Source: Ktedonobacteraceae bacterium (GTDB lineage: Bacteria; Chloroflexota; Ktedonobacteria; Ktedonobacterales; Ktedonobacteraceae). Taken from it: a stretch of DNA of 23,511 nt. The stretch is taken from NCBI GenBank assembly GCA_014896635.1, contig JADBKA010000058.1, forward strand, positions 1-23,511. The letters run 5' to 3'. Below are positions 8,061-16,398 of this stretch, in pieces. Below the pieces are notes generated by a model, which was not told where the DNA came from, ran no database searches, and saw only the letters and a list, made by a program, of their open reading frames with translations. The translations under genes were made by a program, and so were the position numbers. How positions within the stretch are numbered: the stretch's first letter is position 1; each line of letters starts with the position of its first letter.

Positions 8061-8824
8061 GTAGGATGCGCCGTGCCTGTAGCGGGCCGGGCCGCCGGTG
8101 CGATAGAGGCGCGCGGGCGACTGGCAAGCACAACGCCGGCAAACAGCACACTCCAGCCCAGAGCCATGATCAGCCAGAAGGTGCTCTGGATACCGAGCAG
8201 TCGTGCCAGCGTACCCGCGATGGCGTTCAGCAGGGCACCGGCCAGAATCAGGACGTTGGACCAGAGCAGGCTGCCGGTGTGCATGCCGCCGGTGCTGGCC
8301 TGGCGCCGGAGCATGCGCCATCCCGAATAGACGGCAATGCCCCCTACTGCAACCACTCCCAGAGTATTGAGGATAATCGTTGTCACCAGCCAGGGACCCG
8401 GCGCGAGTATGCCGGTGCCGGGTGTTCCCGCGATCTGGCTGAGCTTCTGTAGGTCAATGCGGGCATCAAGCGTAAAGGCCATTCCCACCAGACTGAGGAA
8501 GGCCAGAATGCTGAAGCAGATACGGGTAAGCAGTGGCCTGTTGAGCAGTGCAATACTCCCCATGCCGAGCCAGGCCGGCATCAGTGCTCCCCCCAGAATG
8601 TAGTAAACACGAAAGAACAGGATGCCGCCTGCACTGGTCGGCTGTACAATGAGCATCACAATGTAGGCCAGCGTGGCAACGAAAGCCATGCCAAGCGCGA
8701 TAGACCAGTAGAGCTGGTAGATGCGGCGGCGCGCCAGGTATTGCCGCATGACCATGCCGGTGAATATGCCCGTGACCAGCGCATTGATCACCGGTGGTAC
8801 TAATAGTAGAACAGGGGTCTGCAT
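8051..8824 (-). CDS. Hypothetical multi-pass membrane protein
   Basis: A 257-residue integral membrane protein with about seven hydrophobic segments. They lie roughly at residues 5-25, 40-60, 70-92, 100-118, 145-165, 187-207 and 213-232 (counted from the ATG at 8824). A short Ala/Pro/Arg-rich tail follows, probably cytoplasmic. No catalytic motif or named family was recognised. The even spacing of seven helices resembles sensor-type 7TM modules, but no signalling domain is attached. The frame opens with a GTG at 8833, but the ATG at 8824 is preferred because AGGAG lies 10 nt before it, whereas it would be only about 1 nt from the GTG. It converges on the protease gene with overlapping hairpin structure. 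Confidence 0.72.
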   Translation of the reverse strand: MQTPVLLLVPPVINALVTGIFTGMVMRQYLARRRIYQLYWSIALGMAFVATLAYIVMLIVQPTSAGGILFFRVYYILGGALMPAWLGMGSIALLNRPLLTRICFSILAFLSLVGMAFTLDARIDLQKLSQIAGTPGTGILAPGPWLVTTIILNTLGVVAVGGIAVYSGWRMLRRQASTGGMHTGSLLWSNVLILAGALLNAIAGTLARLLGIQSTFWLIMALGWSVLFAGVVLASRPRASIAPAARPATGTAHPTKV

Positions 8825-9072
8825 CTCCCCCACACTCCTATCTCGATAATATCGTGTCCAAAGCTGGAGAAATCTCGCAATAATTTGAGCAAACTACAAA
8901 AAATTGTGCAAAGTTGAAGCTGCCCGCTAGTTATAAAGTACCGCTTTGTGCAAAATCTGTCAAATCCGCCCGGCAAGACTGAAACCAGTCTCTCCCCTCC
9001 AAACAAGATTTCCGAAAAACACCTTTATAGATGAGATTTAGACGTAATTGCTAGCTCTTTTCTCTTATTTTA

Positions 9073-9102
9073 TTGACTGAAATAAGAATGAATGTTTACA
9101 CT
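9073..9102 (+). promoter_or_regulatory. Possible promoter within inverted repeat
   Basis: TTGACT (9073-9078, 5/6) and TACACT (9097-9102, 4/6) are 18 bases apart. The -35 hexamer lies in the spacer of the inverted repeat TCTTATTT/AAATAAGA (9063-9070/9080-9087), which would suit an operator. It points to the methyltransferase gene. Confidence 0.35.
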
Positions 9103-9309
9103 TTTTTGTGCACGATGCTTTGTTATGACAAAAAAAGAATTGCTATCCTTTTACTAAGAATTTCTCTTCTGATACTCGATGTTATTCTTTCCTAGGAACC
9201 CTGGTTTTTCACGAAATCTGGCCTGGAAAGAATCACCTGGTTATTGAACACTTTCCATGAGTGTATCCCGCCAGCGAATAAAGAGAGGAAGGCATGGTAC
9301 ACAACCTGG

Positions 9310-9355
9310 CTGGCAGCAAAAACTGGCTTTTCCTGGCAGCAAAAACTGGCTTTTC
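9310..9355 (+). repeat. 23-bp perfect tandem duplication
   Basis: Two identical 23-bp units (9310-9332 and 9333-9355), each beginning CTGGCAGCAAAAACTGG, stand head to tail in the methyltransferase leader. As 23 is not a multiple of three, the copy number changes which upstream frame joins the gene. With two copies the SD-preceded ATG at 9294 is in frame with the methyltransferase; with one it would not be. Confidence 0.95.
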
Positions 9356-9389
9356 AATGAAGGAAAACAGGCGACAGGAGGTACAGGCT

Positions 9390-10130
9390 ATGGTTCAGAA
9401 TCTCTACACGAGTGGCGAGTATCTGAAGAAAAATCCACTCTGGCATACTGACGAGTCACCCTGGAAGGCGCGGGAAATTTTGCGTATGTTGCAGCGCAAT
9501 GCTCTTGTGCCCAGGTCAATTTGTGAAGTGGGCTGTGGCGCCGGAGAGACGCTACGCCTGCTGCAAGAGCGAATGGACCCCACCACCTGCTTTCGCGGTT
9601 ATGAGATTTCGCCGCAAGCCCATGTGATGGCGAAGACACGCGAGAATGAACGGCTGCATTTTCTGCTGCGCGATATTGCGCAGGAGTCTGACGTTTTTTT
9701 TGATCTGATCCTGGTCATGGATGTGATTGAACATCTGGAAGACTACTTCTCCTTTCTGCGCATGCTGCATCCTAAAAGCCGCTACAAGATTCTGCAAATT
9801 CCCCTCGATATCTCGGTGCGTTCGGTGCTCCAGGTACTGCTACCTAATTATCGTGAAACTTTCGGGCATATTCACTACTTTACGAAAGAGCTTGCACTGC
9901 AAACGCTCAAAGATCTGCAATACGAGGTTCTGGATTACTTCTATACCGAGTTCACTACCTCACAGGAACAAAATGGGGCTGATGAAAGTGTCCCTCTCAG
10001 GCTAAAGCATACGCTGGGCAGGACGAAGCGTGAGTTGATCAAGCTGCCGGGACGCCTGGCATTCGCGGTGAATGAGGATATTGCGGCCCGCATCTGGGGG
10101 CGATGGCGACTACTGGTGCTGGTGCGCTGA
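9390..10130 (+). CDS. Class I SAM-dependent methyltransferase
   Basis: A 246-residue protein with a Rossmann-like methyltransferase fold. Motif I is ICEVGCGAGETL (residues 44-55 from the ATG at 9390), an acidic strand end RGYEISP (69-75) follows, and FDLILVMDVIEHLED (104-118) forms motifs III/IV. The N-terminus (NLYTSGEYLKKNPLWH) is the type seen in small-molecule or sugar methyltransferases of this group. The substrate is unknown. The start is placed at 9390 because AGGAGGT stands 7 nt before it and the conserved region begins there. An in-frame ATG at 9294, also with a purine-rich SD (GAGGAAGG), would add 32 residues encoded partly by the 23-bp duplication. The gene stands alone and converges with the anti-sigma gene. 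Confidence 0.85.
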   Translation: MVQNLYTSGEYLKKNPLWHTDESPWKAREILRMLQRNALVPRSICEVGCGAGETLRLLQERMDPTTCFRGYEISPQAHVMAKTRENERLHFLLRDIAQESDVFFDLILVMDVIEHLEDYFSFLRMLHPKSRYKILQIPLDISVRSVLQVLLPNYRETFGHIHYFTKELALQTLKDLQYEVLDYFYTEFTTSQEQNGADESVPLRLKHTLGRTKRELIKLPGRLAFAVNEDIAARIWGRWRLLVLVR

Positions 10131-10148
10131 TGCTCCATTGTCGATGGC

Positions 10149-10961
10149 TCACGGGGCCTGTTCGAGTTTTTTACGCTGCTGCCTGAGCAACAACGCACCG
10201 ATGAGGCTGGCAATAAGCAGGCAGATCCCCCAGAAAACCCGTCCTGCTGCGGTAACGGGGTTGAGGAAAACGGGGAAGATAGGAAGCTTTGCTATGCCAG
10301 TTGATCGCGCGGCGGGCGCCTTGTCCGCCTGTGCTGTACCATAGGTGTTTTGTGTTTGAGCGGTAGCAGTCGCAGTAGCCTGCTCGCTCGATGCAGCGGG
10401 CTGCGCTTTTGGTGCCACACCCGGCGTGGCGGCAGTTCCGTTGGTAGCGGATGGCGCGCTCATAGTAGTAAGAGCTGCCTTCTGCGTTGATAGGAGACCT
10501 GAGAGCAGCAGAACTATGCCCAGGACGGCGGCGAGCGTGCTGATAACACGCATGGTGTTGCGCAGAGGTGAGGACCATGTCCCCTTCTGGCTCTGGCGTT
10601 TTCTGCTTGGAGAGGGAGAAGGCGCGGAGCGAGGCTGTAAGACGGTAATACGTTCCTCTGCATGTGCTTCTGTATGTGCTTCTACCTCTTCTGATGCGCC
10701 TGCTGGCGCCTCTCCTGGTCTCGCTGTATTTCCGGTTGCTCCGGCCAGCATCTCCTCACTGAGCACAAATGACCGGGGCAACTGCGGCTGCGGCAGCGCG
10801 TGTAGCAGCGTAACCGCCTGACGCAGGCCGGCGAGCTGAAGCTGGCACTGCTTGCAGGTTTTCAGATGCGCTTCTATCTGAGGCAACTCCTGGGTCGAGA
10901 GCTGGCCGTCAAGGAAGGCTGAAAGCTGTTCGGTTGTCGCATGCCGGTCATGTTGTGTCAC
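10149..10961 (-). CDS. Zinc-finger anti-sigma factor, two TM segments
   Basis: A 270-residue membrane protein whose N-terminal cytoplasmic domain (1-60) carries the ZAS motif HLKTCKQC (His32, Cys36, Cys39), the HxxxCxxC signature that binds ECF sigma factors. A Ser/Pro/Glu-rich linker leads to a first membrane helix (about 137-158). An external Ala/Thr/Gln-rich loop of about 80 residues follows, then a second helix (about 238-260) and a short basic tail. The start is a GTG at 10961 with CGGAG 8-9 nt upstream. It lies 20 bases behind the ECF sigma gene on the same strand, so it surely controls that factor by membrane sequestration. The second membrane helix and the low-complexity loop are less usual than the common one-TM layout. 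The inducing signal is unknown. Confidence 0.88.
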   Translation of the reverse strand: MTQHDRHATTEQLSAFLDGQLSTQELPQIEAHLKTCKQCQLQLAGLRQAVTLLHALPQPQLPRSFVLSEEMLAGATGNTARPGEAPAGASEEVEAHTEAHAEERITVLQPRSAPSPSPSRKRQSQKGTWSSPLRNTMRVISTLAAVLGIVLLLSGLLSTQKAALTTMSAPSATNGTAATPGVAPKAQPAASSEQATATATAQTQNTYGTAQADKAPAARSTGIAKLPIFPVFLNPVTAAGRVFWGICLLIASLIGALLLRQQRKKLEQAP

Positions 10962-10981
10962 GCGAATAACTCCGTTGCAGT

Positions 10982-11623
10982 CTAGTCGTTGCTACCAGTG
11001 AGACGATAATGGCGCGGCAAAAGTTCCCTGTGTTGTGAGAGATAGAGGCGCAGGCGCGCCCGCCCGCGTGCAATGCGTGAGCGTACAGTTCCCAGGTTTG
11101 TCTGTGTGACTGTGGCAATCTCCTCGTAGGACAGTCCTTCAATATCACAGAGGACAACGGCTGTGCGCTGGTCGAGAGGCAGGTGTTGCAGGCCGCGTTG
11201 AATCAGATCTTGCAATTCCTGGTTGAGCAGGTGTAGCTCTGGATTGTCCTCGACGCCGCCGGCGGTTAACGCGCCTGCCAGATCCGCAGCATGTGGCTCT
11301 TCTTCCTCGATCAGGGCTTCCAGCGAATTGGCTCGCTGGCGCTGTGTACGCCGCCAGTAATCGTAAGCCATATTTGAGCCGATGCGCAGCAGCCAGGCGC
11401 GCAGGGATGAGCCACCGCGAAACGACCGGATGGCGCGGAACGCAGCAATGAACGTATCCTGCGTGACATCAGCAGCCACTTCGTGATCACCAAGCAGGCG
11501 GTACACTACTCCATAGACGCTCTGCTGGTAGTGCAGGATCAGTTGATTGAACGCGCTGACATCGCCGTGCTGGCTACGGCTGATCAGCCGTTCCTCTTCG
11601 TCACGCGCCAGATTACGCATCAT
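10982..11623 (-). CDS. ECF RNA polymerase sigma factor
   Basis: A 213-residue group 4 sigma factor. Region 2 covers about 25-93 with DVTQDTFIAAFRAI and the -10-recognition helix ending in YDYWRRTQR. A Glu/Ala-rich linker (about 100-130) precedes region 4 (about 134-195), with the helix-turn-helix LSYEEIATVTQTNLGTVRSRI that reads the -35 element. It has the usual length for the family. An ATG-ATG pair starts the frame at 11623 with only a weak SD (AAGGA/AGGG). The cognate anti-sigma gene follows 20 bases later, so the pair forms a sigma/anti-sigma switch and likely one transcript. The regulon is unknown. Confidence 0.93.
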   Translation of the reverse strand: MMRNLARDEEERLISRSQHGDVSAFNQLILHYQQSVYGVVYRLLGDHEVAADVTQDTFIAAFRAIRSFRGGSSLRAWLLRIGSNMAYDYWRRTQRQRANSLEALIEEEEPHAADLAGALTAGGVEDNPELHLLNQELQDLIQRGLQHLPLDQRTAVVLCDIEGLSYEEIATVTQTNLGTVRSRIARGRARLRLYLSQHRELLPRHYRLTGSND

Positions 11624-11653
11624 TGCCCTGTGTCCTTCGTCCTTTTGCTGCCC

Positions 11654-11682
11654 AGTCTAGCATATTTTTGTAATTTTGCCTA
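11654..11682 (-). promoter_or_regulatory. Possible promoter of sigma/anti-sigma operon
   Basis: On the minus strand TAGGCA (11682-11677, 4/6) and TAGACT (11659-11654, 4/6) are 17 bases apart, 31 bases upstream of the start codon. ECF operons are often self-activated through a different promoter type, so this housekeeping match is only a suggestion. Confidence 0.3.
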
Positions 11683-11734
11683 TCGGGTCATGTAGATAAC
11701 GGGCAGGCAAGGGCCGGGCCATCCTGTTTACTAC

Positions 11735-13660
11735 TTACTTGCCAGCCTGAAGCAGGGGCTGAATCGCCTTTTTCAATTCCTCATAGCCCTGGTAGCGTAC
11801 CGCCGCATCCTCGGCCAGCGCGCGGCTCAGGATGATCTCCAGGGCGGGCGAGATGGCAGGATTGAGCATACGTACTGGCGGGTAGGCGGGGTAATGGGGA
11901 GGAGCAACGGCGGTCAGTGCGTGATGCATACTGGCAGCCAGCGCGTAGATGGATGTGCGCCGGTCGTAGGGCTTATCCTGGATGGGCAGATAAGGCGAGA
12001 TGCTCAGTTTGCGTGTGGTGCGACTACGAGGGTTCCTGGTTAACTGGACAGAAGGTGGAGGGGGAATCTGGAAGCCGGTCAGCATGACGCGCCCCCGCTG
12101 TTGCTCAATGAGAATATTGGCGGGCGAGATATCATAGTGATACAGAGGCGGATTCTGTCGCTCCAGGGCGATCAATACGTTCAGCAGGGTGTTCATGTAG
12201 CCGAGCACTTCGCGTTCTGGCAGAGGGCGCAGTTGTCTGAGCAGACGTTCCTCAAGGCTCTCTCCGTCGATGTACGCCTCGACGATGTAGTAGTGTTTCC
12301 CTTCGGCGAAACGGTCCAGGACGGCGGGGATCAGCGGATGACGCAGGTGCGCAAGTCGCTCTGTGGCGCGCTCATAATATGCAATGTCTTTTGCCCGGCT
12401 GGCAAGCGCGTCGGAGCACTGCCAGCGTTTGATAAGTACCTGCCGCTCACCGGCCTGGGCGTCGGTGGCGACGGCGACCATAATGCCGGTTTCTTCCGAG
12501 TGCTTGAGAACTCGTTTGATCGTGTAACGATCCTGGCGCAGGCTGACGCCGACCAGTGGACTGTGCTGTACCGTTGTGGGTGGAATGGTCAGGCGTCCAC
12601 AGACGGAGCAGCAGCGCTGCCCGAAGCGCACCGGGGCATCGCAATAAGGACAGCGGCGATCATCGTACTCTGCTCCACAGATAGCGCATCGCTGGGCGCC
12701 GCTACGGTTCTGTTGTCCACAGTGCTGGCATACGTAGCGCTGAAGGGCCGTCTCGACCGCCTGTGCATAACGCTCCGCAAAATCAGTAATACTCGCGTAC
12801 CGCTGGCGGTAATCCTTTGCTAAAGCGCGCATCAGCACGGCCGAGACCTCGACGGGAATGCGCGGATTCCAACGCTGAGGCGGCGGCGGCGGCTCTTTCA
12901 GATGTGCGTTCCACATCTCTTCCAGTCGTTTGTAGACAAACGGCGGACGGCCTGTCAGCAGTTCATAGCAGGAGACAGCCAGTGCATATTGATCGGAGTC
13001 GCGGCGCGGGTAGCCTTGCCACTGTTCCGGTGGCATAAACGCCGCAGTGCCGGTCACTTCGCCAAGCGAGGCATGCGTCTGTGTCCCCAGGTAGTAGGTG
13101 GTGCCGAAGTCTGCCAGCAATACCTGCCCATTACGCCCAATCAGCAGATTTCCCGGCTTGACATCCTGGTGAACCAGACCGCTGTTATGAATGTAGCGCA
13201 GCGCCTCGGCTGCCTGCTGCACATACGGCACCAGTTCTTCAACGAAAGCCAGGCGCCGGCTGCCGTCAGCTTTGCGAAAGAGGTCGCTGATCGTCTGAGG
13301 CGCATACTCCATGACCAGGTAAGGCTGCCCGTCGCCATTCTTGCCATTGAGTTGCCCGAAGTTGTAGACCGGCAGAATGTTGGGATGCTGCATGTTGGCG
13401 ATGCGACGTGCTTCCTGGAAGAAGCTGGCCCGTGCCTTGTCGTTAAATCTGTCGAGGCGTAGCACCTTGAGCGCCAGCATGCGGCTCAACGGCGCCGGCT
13501 CACGCACTTTATAGACGTGGCCGTAGCTGCCCGTGCCGATAAAAGAAACCACCTCGTAGATGCCAATATGCGCTCCCTGGATCAGGAAGTCGCAGTGCTG
13601 GCAGGAGATGGCTGATGCTGGATTCTCATGTGCCGAGTGTGGATTCAGGCAGCGAGCCAA
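11735..13660 (-). CDS. Ser/Thr kinase-zinc ribbon-pseudokinase fusion
   Basis: A 641-residue soluble protein. A short Cys-containing N-terminus (Cys4, Cys20, Cys23) precedes a eukaryotic-type kinase domain (about 34-300). Visible motifs are the Gly loop IGTGSYGHVY (41-50), Lys65, Glu83, catalytic HQDVKPGN (164-171), DFG (184-186) and TAAFMPPEQW (205-214). Two zinc ribbons follow (Cys311/314/325/328 and 337/340/350-351/354). A second kinase-like domain (about 371-640) keeps Lys411 and HYDISPANIL (508-517) but has LTGF where DFG belongs and no Gly loop, so it is probably a pseudokinase. No membrane segment is seen. The start codon is TTG (13660) with AGGTAGGA 7 nt upstream. It may phosphorylate regulators nearby; the substrate is unknown. 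Confidence 0.93.
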   Translation of the reverse strand: MARCLNPHSAHENPASAISCQHCDFLIQGAHIGIYEVVSFIGTGSYGHVYKVREPAPLSRMLALKVLRLDRFNDKARASFFQEARRIANMQHPNILPVYNFGQLNGKNGDGQPYLVMEYAPQTISDLFRKADGSRRLAFVEELVPYVQQAAEALRYIHNSGLVHQDVKPGNLLIGRNGQVLLADFGTTYYLGTQTHASLGEVTGTAAFMPPEQWQGYPRRDSDQYALAVSCYELLTGRPPFVYKRLEEMWNAHLKEPPPPPQRWNPRIPVEVSAVLMRALAKDYRQRYASITDFAERYAQAVETALQRYVCQHCGQQNRSGAQRCAICGAEYDDRRCPYCDAPVRFGQRCCSVCGRLTIPPTTVQHSPLVGVSLRQDRYTIKRVLKHSEETGIMVAVATDAQAGERQVLIKRWQCSDALASRAKDIAYYERATERLAHLRHPLIPAVLDRFAEGKHYYIVEAYIDGESLEERLLRQLRPLPEREVLGYMNTLLNVLIALERQNPPLYHYDISPANILIEQQRGRVMLTGFQIPPPPSVQLTRNPRSRTTRKLSISPYLPIQDKPYDRRTSIYALAASMHHALTAVAPPHYPAYPPVRMLNPAISPALEIILSRALAEDAAVRYQGYEELKKAIQPLLQAGK

Positions 13661-14011
13661 AGATGTATCCTACCTCTTCTATTCGGTATGCCGCCAGGGG
13701 AGAATTTCTCTTTCTTCCCTTTCTATCTACGTGAAGGCCGGTCACAGGTTGCGGGTAGCTCTCACTGACAGAGCGCAGGGTGGTCCTTTCTTGCTTAGCC
13801 GCTCTGGCTAATACTTGACAGTAATTACCGCTCTATTAGATCATAGACAGGTAGCCGGTGGCAAGCAGACAGTCAGGTGGTATCCCTGTACTCCTTTTTC
13901 CCATATTGTATCTGGAGAAAAACATGCAATTCGCGTTACTTAAAAATTTTTAGCTGAATGAATGGGAAAGGGAGACTGGTGGTAAAAGAGAAAACAGGAG
14001 AAAGGTGAGCT
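13661..14011. other. Divergent intergenic region kinase / hydrolase
   Basis: 351 bases without a supported gene. It holds a perfect -35 hexamer TTGACA (see 13815-13842) pointing toward the hydrolase, and an AT-rich segment around 13930-13965. A plus-strand open frame at 13560-13811 overlaps the kinase start and has no SD or domain. Confidence 0.5.
13815..13842 (+). promoter_or_regulatory. Possible promoter of hydrolase gene
   Basis: A perfect -35 element TTGACA (13815-13820) is followed after 16 bases by a weak -10, TAGATC (13837-13842). The start would be about 160 bases before the hydrolase ATG. Confidence 0.35.
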
Positions 14012-15676
14012 ATGGCTCTGGCTGAGGTACATATCAAGTTTGATCAACGTATTCCCATGCGTGATGGAGTGACACTCTCCGCCGACCTCTATTTTCCATC
14101 TGAGAAGACCGGTGAGCAGAGGTGGCCTGTTGTGCTGATGCGCACCCCCTATATCAAAGCCAGTCAGGCAGTAGTAGAAGAGGGGAGATTTTTTGCCAGG
14201 CAGGGGTATGTGTATGTAGCGGTGGATGTGCGGGGACGAGGCGATTCCGATGGTGAATTTGTGCCATATCGAAACGAAGGCGTAGATGGGTACGATACGA
14301 TTGAATGGCTGGCCGTACAGCCCTGGTCGTCAGGAGCTATCGGCACGATTGGTAACTCCTACTCTGGCCGTCTTCAGTGGCAGGCCGCACGTCTTGCCCC
14401 GCCTCATCTCTGTGCCATGATCGTTGGTGTCACCCCTTCTGATCCGTTTGTTGAGACGCCCACCGGTCTGCCCTCCCCGATGCATCTCTGCTGGCTGCAC
14501 CTGGTCAGTGGCCGGGTCAACCAGGTGGTGGAAGCGGTGAACTGGATGGAAGTCTATGAGCATCTGCCGCTGCTCACGATGGATGAGCGGGCGGGCCGCT
14601 ACAATGCACACTGGCGCGCTGAGATCGAGCATCCGCAGCTTGATGCTTACTGGGAGCCGCTGTGTTACCAGAACAGCTTTGAGCAGATCAATGTTCCAGT
14701 CCTGCATATTTCTGGCTGGTATGATGATGAGCAGATCGGTACTCCCCTCAATTATATCGGCATGACCACACGCGCCGCTACTGCCGAGGCGCGCACAGGT
14801 CAGCGACTCTTGATGGGACCCTGGGGCCACACAGTCAACCGGACGACAAAGCTAGGAGAGGTTGATTTCGGGCCTGATGCGCTTATTGATTTGCAAAGCG
14901 AGAAACTACGCTGGTTTGACCGCTGGCTCAAGGGGAAAGTGAGTGAGCAGGAGGCGGCGCCTGTACGCATCTTTGTGATGGGAACTAACTGCTGGCGCAG
15001 TGAACAGGAATGGCCGCTGGCGCGTACGCTGTGGACGCCTTTTTACCTGCATAGCGGTGGCAATGCTAACAGTTGCTTTGGTGATGGTACGCTCTCGCTC
15101 CTGGCGCCGGCTGAAGATGAAATTGCTGATGAATACCGCTATGATCCTGCACGTCCCGTCCCTTTTATTACCGAACCAACTTCCTCGCAAATGGGAGGAC
15201 CTGATGACTATGCGGCTATCGAGCATCGTGATGATGTGCTGGTCTATGTGACGGAGCCGCTTTCTGAGGCTATCGAGGTGACTGGCCCTGTGCGCGTTGA
15301 TCTCTATGCTGCTTCCTCTGCTCCAGATACCGACTTTATCGCCAGGCTTATAGATGTCTGGCCGACAGGCTTTCGCCAGCGTATCTGCGATGGGATGGTC
15401 CGCGCACGCTTCCGCGAAGGATTTACGCAGCCCTCGCTGATTGAACCGGGAGAAATTTATCACTACACGATTGATTGCTGGAACACCTCACAGGTGTTTC
15501 AGGCTGGCCATTGCATCGGGCTGGAGATCATGTCCAGCGCCTTCCCGCGCTATGACCGCAACCTGAATACTGGCGCTCCTCTCGGTCAGACGAGCGAGTA
15601 CACAGTTGCGCACCAGCGCATCTATCACGACGCCAGCCATCCTTCCGCGCTGATTCTGCCGGTGATTCCGACATGA
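14012..15676 (+). CDS. CocE/NonD-family serine hydrolase
   Basis: A 554-residue alpha/beta hydrolase of the X-Pro dipeptidyl-peptidase (S15)/cocaine esterase family, which cleaves acyl esters, amides or N-terminal dipeptides. The N-terminal catalytic domain has the PMRDGVTLSADLY entry, the DVRGRGDSDG loop (72-81), the nucleophile Ser116 in GNSYSG, the acid Asp238 in HISGWYDD and the base His273 in GPWGHTVN. From about residue 310 the C-terminal jelly-roll domain follows (VTEPLSEAIEVTGPVRVDLY, then a DTDFIARL segment). No signal peptide is visible, so it is likely cytoplasmic. A strong SD (AGGAGAAAGG) precedes the ATG. The gene is alone on its strand and converges with an ECF sigma gene. Family assignment is firm; the substrate is not predictable. 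Confidence 0.95.
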   Translation: MALAEVHIKFDQRIPMRDGVTLSADLYFPSEKTGEQRWPVVLMRTPYIKASQAVVEEGRFFARQGYVYVAVDVRGRGDSDGEFVPYRNEGVDGYDTIEWLAVQPWSSGAIGTIGNSYSGRLQWQAARLAPPHLCAMIVGVTPSDPFVETPTGLPSPMHLCWLHLVSGRVNQVVEAVNWMEVYEHLPLLTMDERAGRYNAHWRAEIEHPQLDAYWEPLCYQNSFEQINVPVLHISGWYDDEQIGTPLNYIGMTTRAATAEARTGQRLLMGPWGHTVNRTTKLGEVDFGPDALIDLQSEKLRWFDRWLKGKVSEQEAAPVRIFVMGTNCWRSEQEWPLARTLWTPFYLHSGGNANSCFGDGTLSLLAPAEDEIADEYRYDPARPVPFITEPTSSQMGGPDDYAAIEHRDDVLVYVTEPLSEAIEVTGPVRVDLYAASSAPDTDFIARLIDVWPTGFRQRICDGMVRARFREGFTQPSLIEPGEIYHYTIDCWNTSQVFQAGHCIGLEIMSSAFPRYDRNLNTGAPLGQTSEYTVAHQRIYHDASHPSALILPVIPT

Positions 15677-15711
15677 TGGGATGATGATTGATCCACTGGC
15701 ATCTTATCTTT

Positions 15712-16335
15712 TCATGTTTCTCTGATCGAAGATTGTGAGAGTGTCTTGCGCAGGAGCACTTTCGCTCTGGCAAAATAGGTTTTCGCCGTGGGTTCCGGCA
15801 TATTCAGCACTTTGCCAATCTCCGCAAATTTCAACTGGCCAGCATAACGCAGCGTGACGACTGCGCGAAAGCGGGGCGGCAAATTTGCAATAGCTTCCTG
15901 CAAGGTGCGCCTGAGATCCTGCTGCTCCATCAATTCGTCGAGCGAAGGACTGGCATCGGGGATGTGCTCAAGCGTCAGGGTTTCATCAGTGCTCTCTTCT
16001 GGCTCTATCCATGAGAAAGGCAGTGCATGCCGTCGTCTTCTTCTCAGTTCATCAATGCAGCAATAGCGCGTCACCTGGAAAAGCCAGGACTTAAAAGGCT
16101 CATCTTTGTCTAGCGTGGAGAGAGAATTATACAACTGGATAAACACCTGCTGTACCACGTCGCAAGCCTGGTCGTAATCTGCCAGAAAGTGGCAGGCGAA
16201 ATTAAAGAGCTGTGTATAGTAGCGTTTTACCAGTCCTGTGAAAGCTGTCTGATCACCTGCAAGCGTGAGCTGGGCTAACTGGGCGTCTGACATCTCAAAG
16301 TATGGTATCTGCTGGATATGCTCCTGTAGTAACAT
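15712..16335 (-). CDS. ECF RNA polymerase sigma factor (orphan)
   Basis: A 207-residue group 4 sigma factor. Region 2 (about 28-102) contains YDQACDVVQQVFIQLYNSL and PFKSWLFQVTRYCCIDELRR. An acidic linker (about 108-135) leads to region 4 (about 138-200) with LKFAEIGKVLNMPEPTAKTY as the helix-turn-helix and a basic RAKVLLRKTL end. The ATG at 16335 is preceded by AAGAGG. Unlike the pair at 10149-11623, no anti-sigma gene lies next to it: downstream is the convergent hydrolase and upstream a repeat-rich non-coding region. Control by another mechanism, for example phosphorylation or transcription, is possible. Two adjacent Cys (92-93) in region 2 are unusual. Confidence 0.93.
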   Translation of the reverse strand: MLLQEHIQQIPYFEMSDAQLAQLTLAGDQTAFTGLVKRYYTQLFNFACHFLADYDQACDVVQQVFIQLYNSLSTLDKDEPFKSWLFQVTRYCCIDELRRRRRHALPFSWIEPEESTDETLTLEHIPDASPSLDELMEQQDLRRTLQEAIANLPPRFRAVVTLRYAGQLKFAEIGKVLNMPEPTAKTYFARAKVLLRKTLSQSSIRET

Positions 16336-16398
16336 AAAAACCTCTTCTCAAAGTCAGCTTGCATTGAGGATCATTGCAAGTTATCTTTCTTTCCCTTT

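Larger units (their letters stand above)
8825..9389. other. AT-rich divergent intergenic region
   Basis: About 565 bases, clearly AT-richer than the flanking genes, with no supported gene. It includes a possible promoter (9073-9102) overlapping an 8-bp inverted repeat TCTTATTT/AAATAAGA (9063-9070/9080-9087), a 10-bp palindrome TTCCTAGGAA (9189-9198), and a 23-bp tandem duplication (9310-9355). Together these make a long leader of about 280 nt for the methyltransferase gene. Confidence 0.5.

Noticed and set aside
9257..9451. 64-codon plus-strand frame overlapping the methyltransferase start
   Set aside because: No SD and no conserved features; probably arises from the tandem duplication, though a leader peptide cannot be excluded.
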